Shown here one piece after another: positions 23,690 through 30,885 of a stretch of DNA of 35,751 nt. This DNA is from Oscillospiraceae bacterium (GTDB lineage: Bacteria > Bacillota > Clostridia > Oscillospirales > SIG627). Within the stretch, counting starts at the first letter, position 1; every line of letters begins with the position of its first letter. Under the pieces are notes generated by a model. It saw only the letters and a program-made list of their open reading frames with translations, was not told where the DNA came from and did not search any database. Made by a program: the position numbers and the translations under genes. Location of the stretch: NCBI GenBank assembly GCA_015064635.1, contig SVRV01000026.1, forward strand, positions 1-35,751. The letters are read 5' to 3'.

Positions 23690-25015
23690 ATGGAAAATAA
23701 TCTTGAAAAGGTAGTAAAAGCTTTTGACAGCTTTGGCTATTATGTTGACCGCAAAATTGAGCGTGACATCGAAGAAAACAGAAAAGGACAGTTTGTCATT
23801 AACATAACAGATGAAAATGGCAAACCGTTTGAGGGCAAGGTGAGAATAAAGCAGGTGTCACATCAGTTTAAATTCGGATGCACGCTTTTTCATCTTGACC
23901 AGTTCCCCGACGATGAGCGAAAAAAGCTCTATAAAGAGAATTTCAAAAAGGTTTTCAATTATGCAGTTGTGCCCCTTTATTGGGACACTCTTGAGCCGAC
24001 AAAAGGTGAACCGAGGTTTTCAAAGGATTCTCCGGATGTATATCGCCGTCCGCCCATTGACACAATAGTTGACTTTTGTAAAGAAAACAAAATCGGGATG
24101 AAAGGACATTGCCTCGTTTACAATTCCTTTCAACCCGACTGGATTCCCGATGATAACAGAAGTCTACGTATACTCATTGATGACCGTATCGGCGAAATAG
24201 CAAAAAGATACGGAAATGCCTTTGAGGACCTTGATGTTATAAATGAAATGCAGTCAATATATAAAAACTGTTATAAGGGTAACGGTTGTAGAAACCTGCA
24301 AATTACCGATGACCCCGACCACGAAAAATGGTGCTTTGACGTTGCAAGGAGACATTTTCCCAATTCCCGACTTTTCTGGAATGAGGGAATAGACCAGAGC
24401 TTTGGTTCATACTATGTCGGTCACCGCAGCTTCTATTACATGACAATCGAAAAAATGCTCTCTCTCGGTGTCCCGCTTCAGGGAATAGGTATGCAGTATC
24501 ATGCCTTTCTTCCCGATGAAACGCTTTGCAACCCTCTTCGCATAATTGATGTGCTTGACCGCTACGGAGATTTTAAGCTTCCCATACATATTTCCGAGAT
24601 TTCAATTCCGTCATTTTCCAACGAGGAACAAAACGAAGAGCTTCAGGGTGAGCTTACAAAACGTCTTTTCAAGCTGTGGTTTTCACAAAAGCATTGTGAA
24701 TCAATCGTTTGGTGGAATATGGCGGACAACACCGCTTTCGGGGAAGAAAATGCCTTCCACGCAGGACTTGTAAGAAATGATTGCTCACCAAAACCCGCAT
24801 ATCTCGAAATTGATAAGCTCATAAATCACGAGTGGCATACAGAGTTTGAGGAAAATATAAACGGTACACTCCGCTTTTCAGGCTTCTACGGCGACTATGA
24901 AATTGAACTCCTCACCGACGGAAAATGCGAAAAACGCACAATTTCCCTCACCACCGAAACCACGGGCTACGATAATCGCCTTTGCGATTTCAGAAGTAAG
25001 AATATAGTAGTGTAA
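23690..25015 (+). CDS. Cytoplasmic GH10 endo-beta-1,4-xylanase-like glycosidase
   Basis: The 441-residue enzyme has an N-terminal beta segment (about 33-65; GQFVINITDENGKPFEG) and a GH10 barrel: YWDTLEP, the acid/base Glu186 in DLDVINEMQS, WNEG at 230-233, GMQYHAF, and nucleophile Glu303 in PIHISEIS, then VWWNMADNTAF. GH10 enzymes cleave beta-1,4-xylosidic bonds with retention. No signal peptide exists, so it should act on imported xylo-oligosaccharides inside the cell. The ATG at 23690 has GAGGTG 6 nt upstream; an in-frame GTG at 23681 lies within that site. The residue after the nucleophile region (ISEIS rather than the usual ITELD) is slightly unusual. A short beta tail follows the barrel. 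Confidence 0.88.
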   Translation: MENNLEKVVKAFDSFGYYVDRKIERDIEENRKGQFVINITDENGKPFEGKVRIKQVSHQFKFGCTLFHLDQFPDDERKKLYKENFKKVFNYAVVPLYWDTLEPTKGEPRFSKDSPDVYRRPPIDTIVDFCKENKIGMKGHCLVYNSFQPDWIPDDNRSLRILIDDRIGEIAKRYGNAFEDLDVINEMQSIYKNCYKGNGCRNLQITDDPDHEKWCFDVARRHFPNSRLFWNEGIDQSFGSYYVGHRSFYYMTIEKMLSLGVPLQGIGMQYHAFLPDETLCNPLRIIDVLDRYGDFKLPIHISEISIPSFSNEEQNEELQGELTKRLFKLWFSQKHCESIVWWNMADNTAFGEENAFHAGLVRNDCSPKPAYLEIDKLINHEWHTEFEENINGTLRFSGFYGDYEIELLTDGKCEKRTISLTTETTGYDNRLCDFRSKNIVV

Positions 25016-25017
25016 TA

Positions 25018-25060
25018 GCAAAAAGATGTAATCGGCAAATTTCCGACTACATCTTTTTTT
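25018..25060. terminator. Bidirectional terminator between the xylanase and AraC genes
   Basis: AAAGATGTA-TCGG / CCGA-TACATCTTT stem with T7 on the plus strand and T5 on the minus strand, placed between convergent stops. Confidence 0.85.
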
Positions 25061-25932
25061 CACATCATAAGCTTAGACTTAATTGACTTGATATACGCCG
25101 AGGGGGATTGATTTTCGTATTGCTTGAAAATTCGGGAAAAATAGTGGATTGAGGAAAAGCCCACCATTGAGGAAATCTGAGTCAGGTTATATTTACCCTC
25201 ACGTAGGAGCTTTTTGGCTTCCTTGATTTTTAAAACGTTTATGTAGTTTATAATGGTTGAGCCGTAGGTGTCACGGAAGCCGTTGCAAAGGGAGGTTTTG
25301 TTTGTTCCATACAGAAAGCACAGCTCGTCAAGGCTGATTTTTTCACGGAAATTCTCCTCGATATAGTGGAGTACCTCCTGCATTTTCACATCCCCCGATG
25401 CCTCGTCACTTACACTTGCACCCGTTTCTCGGCTTCGGATAAGCTCGATGAAAAAGGCTTCAAGCTTTATCTGTATCAGCTGGTCAGCACCGAATGGATA
25501 GTCGTTGCGTTTTTTCATATCTCGAAGGTTTGGCACATCGTAAGGGGGGAGGAATACGTTTCGTCCCTCCTTGATGATATCGGTAAGCAGCCTTTGAAGC
25601 TCGGGGGTCAAAAGGGCAGGGGACTTGGCAAAAACATCAAGCTCACTGCTGTGGCACTCAAAACCGATTATTATAACGTTGGGTGCATCGTCCAGTGGGC
25701 AGGATATGGAATGGGTTTCGTTTTCTCTATGGACGATAAGCTCACCCTCGTTGACGATTCCCACATAATCTTCTGCTTCAACTTCAATATATCCGCTGTC
25801 AACATATATGAGCTCACGAAATTCGTGGCGGTCTTTTTTTGTATGGAATTCTCTTGTGAATTCAAAGTAATGAATGTTTGCTATTCTGCTGATATTTATT
25901 ACTCTTTCGAAACGCTTCAATTTGTATTCCAA
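25060..25932 (-). CDS. AraC family transcriptional regulator near the M24 gene
   Basis: Cupin-like sensor (about 25-120; DRHEFRELIYVDSGYIEVEAE and GELIVHRENETHSI, in parts) and AraC double helix-turn-helix at about 185-285 (NKTSLCNGFRDTYGSTI; GFSSIHYFSRIFKQYENQSP). The start is TTG 25932: GAGGTG (plus 25941-25946) lies 8 nt ahead, and the promoter -10 at 25953-25958 excludes any start further upstream. That gives 290 residues. It is divergent from the M24/DUF4432 pair and probably regulates it. The ligand is unknown. Confidence 0.85.
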   Translation of the reverse strand: MEYKLKRFERVINISRIANIHYFEFTREFHTKKDRHEFRELIYVDSGYIEVEAEDYVGIVNEGELIVHRENETHSISCPLDDAPNVIIIGFECHSSELDVFAKSPALLTPELQRLLTDIIKEGRNVFLPPYDVPNLRDMKKRNDYPFGADQLIQIKLEAFFIELIRSRETGASVSDEASGDVKMQEVLHYIEENFREKISLDELCFLYGTNKTSLCNGFRDTYGSTIINYINVLKIKEAKKLLREGKYNLTQISSMVGFSSIHYFSRIFKQYENQSPSAYIKSIKSKLMM

Positions 25933-25952
25933 AGCAATATCACCTCGGGTAC

Positions 25953-25981
25953 AGTATAGCACACTTTTTTTGTTTATGCAA
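25953..25981 (-). promoter_or_regulatory. Promoter of the AraC gene at 25932
   Basis: On the minus strand TTGCAT (plus 25976-25981), a 17-nt spacer and TATACT (plus 25953-25958). The predicted start leaves a very short leader, with the ribosome site almost at the 5' end. Confidence 0.65.
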
Positions 25982-26001
25982 TATTAAAAGTATTTAATAT
26001 T
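25980..26001. promoter_or_regulatory. Candidate operator palindrome in the divergent region
   Basis: AATATTAAA-AGTA-TTTAATATT, a perfect 9-bp inverted repeat that touches the -35 box of the AraC gene and lies about 50 bp upstream of the -10 (TATAAT, 26051-26056) of the M24 gene. The position suits autoregulation and activation, but the A/T-rich sequence could arise by chance. Confidence 0.35.
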
Positions 26002-26119
26002 GTGCAAAAATAACTTAAAATTTTCTAAATACAAATATAAATGTATTCTGTATAATATAAATGTGTAAGAATAAACGCATTTTGTTGCGTTTCAACAAAA
26101 ATAAAAAGGAGATTTTATC

Positions 26120-27304
26120 ATGTCAAGAATTTGTATCCCCGATTATGAGTACAAAGAAAGAATTGCCAAAGCGGCAAAGATGGTAAGAGATCGCGGACTT
26201 GACGTTATGCTCGTTGTCAGCACAGAGTCTGACTACGCTAACGCAAGATACTTCAGTGGTTTCTGGCCTCTTTTCGAGAGAGCAGGTGTAGCTATTTCAG
26301 CAAGTGGTGACGCTTGTCTTCTCGTTGGTCCCGAGTCCCCCATCTTCGCAAGAGACGTTGCAGCTAACTCTTCAAAGATCGAAAAGATTTTCGTTCTTAA
26401 GGAATTCCGTGAGTCAGCTGACCCCTCATACCCCGAGCTTGTTCCCAACACATTCCCCGAAGCATTCAAGGCTATCGGTGTAACAGGTGAGAACATCAAG
26501 ATCGGTCTCGGAAGCTACGTTGAGTGCACACTTCCCATCCTCGATGGTCTTAAGGATAACTTCCCCAAGGCTGAAATCTCAGTTTGCAACGATATCATGG
26601 TTGAACTCAGAAAGATCAAGAGTGTAAACGAGCTTGCTTGTATCCAGGAAGGCTTCAGAATCGTTGACCTTGCTACAGAAGAAGTTATCAAGAACCTTCG
26701 CCCCGGTGTAACAGAGCTTGCTATGGTTGGTGTTGCTCAGAGAGTTATCTATGAGAACGGCGCAGAGTACGAAGGACTTCCCATGTACGTATTCAGCGAA
26801 AAGTCAACAAGCCACGCTATCTCTCGTCCCAGCTACAGAGTAATCGAGAAGGGTGACGTTGTTCAGCTTAACCTTTCTGCTAAGATTGACGGTTATTCTC
26901 CCGCTACAGGTCTTCCCGTTATCATGGGCAAGCTTGATGCAGAGAGAAGAAAGTACATAGACTTCTGCTACGAAATGCACAACTGGACATGCGAAAACCT
27001 CAAGGCAGGCATTCCTTCAAACAAGGTTCCCCTTGAATTCCTCCAGATGTTCAAGGACAGAGGATTCGAAAAGAACTATGTTTACGGTCCTTGCCACGGT
27101 ACAGGTATGATCGAGGTTGAAGCTCCTTGGATGGAAACTTCATCCGACTGGATGCTTGAAGAAAACATGACGTTCCAGGTTGATACATTCATCTCAGCTC
27201 CTACATTCGGTACAAGATGGGAGAAGGGTGTTGTTATCACTAAGGATGGCTGCAAGTCAATGACTAACATTCTTGAAAAGGGTCTTATTGAACTTGATTT
27301 CTAA
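26120..27304 (+). CDS. M24 family protein (creatinase/prolidase fold), probably metal-free
   Basis: The 394-residue product has the two-domain M24 architecture: an N-terminal creatinase-like domain (about 10-165) and a C-terminal pita-bread domain (about 170-394) with His232 (TSHAISRP), CHGTGMIEVEAP and a WEKGVVITKDG end. Of the five usual metal ligands (Asp, Asp, His, Glu, Glu) the equivalents appear to be Asn251 (QLNLSA), Ala262 (SPATG), His326, Asp355 and Glu368, so both Asp ligands are lost. That resembles creatinase-type members, which work without metal, more than Xaa-Pro aminopeptidases. Codons are strongly biased to C-ending forms, suggesting high expression. AAGGAG precedes the ATG. 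The substrate is unknown. Confidence 0.78.
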   Translation: MSRICIPDYEYKERIAKAAKMVRDRGLDVMLVVSTESDYANARYFSGFWPLFERAGVAISASGDACLLVGPESPIFARDVAANSSKIEKIFVLKEFRESADPSYPELVPNTFPEAFKAIGVTGENIKIGLGSYVECTLPILDGLKDNFPKAEISVCNDIMVELRKIKSVNELACIQEGFRIVDLATEEVIKNLRPGVTELAMVGVAQRVIYENGAEYEGLPMYVFSEKSTSHAISRPSYRVIEKGDVVQLNLSAKIDGYSPATGLPVIMGKLDAERRKYIDFCYEMHNWTCENLKAGIPSNKVPLEFLQMFKDRGFEKNYVYGPCHGTGMIEVEAPWMETSSDWMLEENMTFQVDTFISAPTFGTRWEKGVVITKDGCKSMTNILEKGLIELDF

Positions 27305-27319
27305 TAATTGACTGACATT

Positions 27320-27347
27320 AAAAGACGGCACTCGTTGCCGTCTTTTT
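27320..27347 (+). terminator. Terminator between the M24 and DUF4432 genes
   Basis: AAAAGACGGCA / TGCCGTCTTTTT hairpin with a 5-nt loop, followed by Ts. It lies only about 20 nt before the ribosome site of the next gene, and no separate promoter is visible, so partial read-through that lowers expression of the second gene is plausible. Confidence 0.75.
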
Positions 27348-27367
27348 CCCAAAAAAGGAGAATTTTT

Positions 27368-28444
27368 ATGAGAATAAATCTTCAAAAAAACTTCTTCACC
27401 GACAGAGAATTTGTAATCGCGGAGCATGGCAATCTTAAAGCTACCGCTTTCCGCTTTACAACAGGTGTAGAAGCACTTAAAGTAGAAAATGAGCAGGGCT
27501 ATTTTGTAATACTTCCCTTTATGGGACAGCAGCTCTGGGACTTCAACTTCGGAGGTCGTGACCTCAAGATGAAGACCACTGTTAAGGAGCCTGTTCCCGG
27601 TGTTAAGTATCTTATGACATACGGTGGATTCCTTTACCACTGCGGTATCAACTCATTTGGCGCACCCGATGCCGAGCATCCTCAGCACGGCGAGATACCC
27701 AACGTAGATTATCAGAAAGCATACATTGAAGTAGGCTGTGATGAAAAGGGCAAGTATATGACCGTTGGCGGTACATATTCTTATGACGTTGCTTTCGTAA
27801 AGAAGTATGACTTTACTCCCGAGTGTCGTCTCTACGAGGGCGCAAACAAGGTAAGAATAGATGTAAATCTTGAAAACAAGAGAGCAGAGCCCATGGAATA
27901 TATGTATCTCTGCCACATCAACTTCAAGCCCTTCAACGGTGCAAGACTTGTTTATAGCGTGCCCCGTGACCTTGACCATATCATGATTCACAAGATTGTT
28001 CCCGATACACTTCCCGAAGACGCTCAGAAGAAGCTTTCAGGCTATATGGAAAAGCTTTCGGGTGACCTTTCAATCATGGACAAGGTAGGAAACGAAGACG
28101 AGTGCTACATCCCCGAAATCTGCTTCAAGATGACCTACAATCCCGACGAAGAGGGCAGAGGACACACAATGCAGTATATCGAGGGCGAGGGTGCTTGCTA
28201 TGTAAGCCATCCCGTTGATGCACTTCCTCATCCCGTTCGTTGGATATCAAGAACTCCCACAGAGGATTCAATGGGTATGATTCTTCCCGCAACCTCCGAG
28301 CATCTCGGCTATGAGTACTCAAAGAAGAAGGGATATATCAAGTACCTCGACGGCTTCTCATCGCTTAACTTCTACATGGAAGTTGGCTTTATCAACGATG
28401 ATGAAGCAAAAGCTATGGAAGCAAAGATTAATTCACTGATTTAA
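27368..28444 (+). CDS. DUF4432/aldose-1-epimerase-like protein
   Basis: The 358-residue beta-rich product resembles the DUF4432 branch of the galactose-mutarotase superfamily (FVILPFMGQQLWDFNFGGRD at about 40-60, LYHCGINSFGAPD, MEYMYLCHINFKPFNG, VSHPVDALPHPVRW). Members are thought to bind or isomerise sugars, and none of the visible features fixes the substrate. There is no signal peptide. The ATG at 27368 has AAAGGAG upstream, and an in-frame TTG at 27308 would precede the terminator hairpin and is rejected. It probably works in the same catabolic step as the upstream M24 protein under the divergent AraC regulator. Confidence 0.72.
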   Translation: MRINLQKNFFTDREFVIAEHGNLKATAFRFTTGVEALKVENEQGYFVILPFMGQQLWDFNFGGRDLKMKTTVKEPVPGVKYLMTYGGFLYHCGINSFGAPDAEHPQHGEIPNVDYQKAYIEVGCDEKGKYMTVGGTYSYDVAFVKKYDFTPECRLYEGANKVRIDVNLENKRAEPMEYMYLCHINFKPFNGARLVYSVPRDLDHIMIHKIVPDTLPEDAQKKLSGYMEKLSGDLSIMDKVGNEDECYIPEICFKMTYNPDEEGRGHTMQYIEGEGACYVSHPVDALPHPVRWISRTPTEDSMGMILPATSEHLGYEYSKKKGYIKYLDGFSSLNFYMEVGFINDDEAKAMEAKINSLI

Positions 28445-28480
28445 TAACGGGGGCTGCTTCATTTAGGCACAACCGAAAAA

Positions 28481-28527
28481 GAGCTAAGATATTCTTGAAA
28501 AAAGGTATCTTAGCTCATGTTTTTTTG
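28481..28527 (+). terminator. Terminator after the DUF4432 gene
   Basis: An 11-bp perfect stem GAGCTAAGATA / TATCTTAGCTC followed by ATGTTTTTTTG. Confidence 0.85.
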
Positions 28528-28530
28528 TTT

Positions 28531-28725
28531 CTGGCTGTTGTTAAAGTTGAAATTCTACGAATTTCTCCAAAAATTATATGCTCTTTTTCTATCTCCGTTT
28601 TCACGCCACGACGTACGTAAGTACGCCTGAGGCGTGAAGAACGAAGATTTCTGCTCTAAAGCAAGCGAGCCCCTCGTGACGGTGCTTCACAGTGTCATCA
28701 CTCACCGACCGCTTTTTTGATTCAA
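28531..28725. other. Gene-free structured intergenic segment
   Basis: About 200 bp without a convincing reading frame. It holds GAAATT-ctacg-AATTTC (28548-28564), then TTCACGCC (28599-28606) paired with GGCGTGAA (28631-28638) around an inner CGTAC/GTACG repeat, and a GC-richer stretch ending ACCGCTTTTTTGA (28707-28719). On the minus strand a TATAAT (plus 28574-28579) occurs. It could be an intergenic repeat unit, a decayed element or a small RNA; the sequence alone does not decide. Confidence 0.4.
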
Positions 28726-28730
28726 ATAAG

Positions 28731-28759
28731 TTGACATTTTTTTGCATAGATGGTATAAT
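28731..28759 (+). promoter_or_regulatory. Perfect consensus promoter of the GNAT-PFK operon
   Basis: TTGACA (28731-28736), a 17-nt spacer and TATAAT (28754-28759) with a TGG extension of the -10. Confidence 0.9.
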
Positions 28760-28797
28760 TTATAAAATCGGAGAATTATGTGTTTGGAGCGGTGCTT

Positions 28798-29262
28798 ATG
28801 ACTGATATAAAAATCAGAGCTTTGGAAGATGACGACTTTGAAGAAGCGTCAAGAATGATTTTTCATACATTTTATAAATATATCATGCCAACCTATACAA
28901 CGGAGGGTATCGAGTTTTTTCGAGACACCACATCGGCTATGTCGTTTAAGATGAACACATTTGACGGAAGTATAGTGCTTTGGGGCGCTTTCGACGGAGA
29001 CGTGCTTTGCGGAGTATTGGGTAGCCGCGGTACAAACCACATCTGCCTTTTCTTTACTCATAAGGATTATATGGGTAAGGGTGTTGGAAAAAAGCTATTT
29101 TCCCATTTTCTTTCTCTTGCGGATAAATCAGACAAGATTACGGTCAATGCCAGTGATTACGGTATCCCGATTTATGAAAAGCTCGGCTTTGAGGTTGTGG
29201 GAGAGCGTTACGAGGACCATGGCACAGTACACACTCCAATGGAATACAGGAGGGCGGAATGA
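28798..29262 (+). CDS. GNAT family N-acetyltransferase
   Basis: A 154-residue GNAT-fold acetyl-CoA-dependent acyltransferase: an MTDIKIRALEDDDFEEASRM start, the acetyl-CoA pyrophosphate loop HKDYMGKGVGKKLFSHF near residues 84-100, and a YGIPIYEKLGFEVVGERYE end. The acceptor is unknown. The start is uncertain: ATG 28798 has GGAG at 28785-28788, but a GTG at 28780 has GGAG (28770-28773) at ideal distance and would add six residues. It is the first gene of an operon whose next start overlaps its stop by four bases. Confidence 0.85.
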   Translation: MTDIKIRALEDDDFEEASRMIFHTFYKYIMPTYTTEGIEFFRDTTSAMSFKMNTFDGSIVLWGAFDGDVLCGVLGSRGTNHICLFFTHKDYMGKGVGKKLFSHFLSLADKSDKITVNASDYGIPIYEKLGFEVVGERYEDHGTVHTPMEYRRAE

Positions 29263-29993
29263 ACAACGAGTATACGGTTTTACCTGCCTTTTATGATGAA
29301 CTTAATTCCGACGTTGACTACGAAGCATATGCAAGCTTTATATGCTCGAAGCTTACAAATGACACGCCGGACGTACTTGACCTTGGGTGCGGCACAGGGG
29401 ATTTGTCCCATATTCTTGCTCTCCGGGGAGCGAATGTGGTGGGACTTGATGCGTCGTCGGAAATGCTCACACTTGCAAGTCACAAGTCGGAAATGAAACG
29501 TGCCAAGGTTTTTTATACCTGCCAGAATATGACTTCGTTTTCAACGGGCAGAATGTACGATGCGGTAATTTCAACCTTTGACTGCCTTAATTACTTACTC
29601 ACCAAAGCAGACCTTTTGAGAGCGTTTAATTGCGTTTCCAAAGAATTGAAGGATGACGGCATTTTTATTTTTGATATGAATACCGAATATAAATTTGTAA
29701 ATATATATGCTGATAACAGCTATGTCCTTGAGTCCGACAGAATTTTTTGCGCATGGGAAAACTACTATGATGAAAAAAGCAAAAAATGTGATTTTTATAT
29801 AAATATATTTGCGGAAGAAAACGGTATGTGGCGCCGTTATTTTGAAGAACAAACAGAGCGAATGTTCACCCTTGACGAAATCAAGAGCGCTCTTAAAAAA
29901 GCGGGACTCACCTTTGTTTCGGTATCCTCCGATTATGACGGCTCTCCCGTTACAGATACTACAGAAAGGTATTATATTATAGCGAAAAAATGA
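29259..29993 (+). CDS. Class I SAM-dependent methyltransferase
   Basis: A 244-residue Rossmann-fold methyltransferase with SAM motif I LDLGCGTGDLSHILA at about 40-54, the acidic strand end VVGLDASSEML, and a FDCLNYLL motif IV-like stretch, similar to small-molecule methyltransferases of Clostridia. The substrate is unknown. It overlaps the GNAT stop (ATGA) and the following Hsp33 start (four bases), which implies coupled translation. It is soluble, with no signal peptide. Confidence 0.87.
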   Translation: MNNEYTVLPAFYDELNSDVDYEAYASFICSKLTNDTPDVLDLGCGTGDLSHILALRGANVVGLDASSEMLTLASHKSEMKRAKVFYTCQNMTSFSTGRMYDAVISTFDCLNYLLTKADLLRAFNCVSKELKDDGIFIFDMNTEYKFVNIYADNSYVLESDRIFCAWENYYDEKSKKCDFYINIFAEENGMWRRYFEEQTERMFTLDEIKSALKKAGLTFVSVSSDYDGSPVTDTTERYYIIAKK

Positions 29994-30874
29994 ACAACTC
30001 ATATATAAAGCGTTTTATCACCTCGGACGGCTCGGCACGTCTCATATTTGCCGATACAACAGAAATTGTAAACAAAGCACATTCATACCATATGACAACA
30101 CCAACCGCCACAGCGGTGCTTGGAAGAGCGCTTACCGCAGCCTCCCTTATGGGCTGTCTTATGAAGAATCCCACCGACTCCCTGACCTTTCAGCTGAAGG
30201 GAAACGGCCCGGCGGGTACGGTGACCTGTGTTTCCGACTATTCGGGTAATGTCAGAGGCTATATGGACAACCCCGCTGTTGACCTTCCGCTGAAGCCTAA
30301 CGGCAAGCTTGATGTTGGAGGTGCAGTTGGCGAAGGTTATCTTGGAATAATAAGAGACCTTGGCGCCGGTGAGCCTTATGTGGGTATGAGCGAGCTTGTG
30401 AGCGGTGAGATAGCCGAGGACGTGACCGCCTATTATGCAAACAGTGAGCAGACTCCCTCAGCTTGTGCGCTTGGAGTGCTTGTTGACAGAGATTATACCT
30501 GCCGTGTTGCGGGAGGCTTCATTCTTCAGCTTCTGCCGGGAGCAGATGACAGCGTTGTTGACCGACTGGAAACAAATATGGCTGTGATAAATTCCGTGAC
30601 CGAGCTTATGGACAGGGGACACGGAGCAGACAAATTTGCCGAACTCGTAATGAACGGTATAGAATACGAAGAATTTGACACAATAGATATATCATTCAAG
30701 TGTACCTGCTCAAAAGAAAAGTACAGAAAAGGACTTATAAGCCTTGGAAGAGACGAGATAAAGTCCATGATAGATGACGGAGAGCCCATCGAAACGGTCT
30801 GCCGTTTTTGCAAAGAAAAGTACGTTTTCTCTCTTGACGAGCTTGACGAAATACTTAACGAAACCGCAAAATAA
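29990..30874 (+). CDS. hslO: Hsp33 redox-regulated holdase chaperone
   Basis: A 294-residue cytoplasmic chaperone activated when oxidation releases zinc and forms disulfides. The N-terminal domain shows TATAVLGRALTAASLMG and LKGNGPAGTVTCVSDYSGNV; the C-terminal redox switch has the four cysteines as C238-T-C240 and C271-R-F-C274, so the zinc site is intact. It overlaps the methyltransferase gene by four bases and lies 11 nt before the phosphofructokinase gene. Length is normal. Presence of an oxidative-stress chaperone fits an oxygen-exposed anaerobe. Confidence 0.95.
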   Translation: MNNSYIKRFITSDGSARLIFADTTEIVNKAHSYHMTTPTATAVLGRALTAASLMGCLMKNPTDSLTFQLKGNGPAGTVTCVSDYSGNVRGYMDNPAVDLPLKPNGKLDVGGAVGEGYLGIIRDLGAGEPYVGMSELVSGEIAEDVTAYYANSEQTPSACALGVLVDRDYTCRVAGGFILQLLPGADDSVVDRLETNMAVINSVTELMDRGHGADKFAELVMNGIEYEEFDTIDISFKCTCSKEKYRKGLISLGRDEIKSMIDDGEPIETVCRFCKEKYVFSLDELDEILNETAK

Positions 30875-30885
30875 AAGGAGAAATT

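Noticed and set aside
26074-26091. AACGCA/TGCGTT hairpin in the M24 leader as a riboswitch
   Set aside because: A single 6-bp stem without any recognisable conserved riboswitch core.
26120-27304. Ordinary Xaa-Pro aminopeptidase
   Set aside because: Two of five metal ligands are missing at the expected positions, so a peptidase name would mislead.
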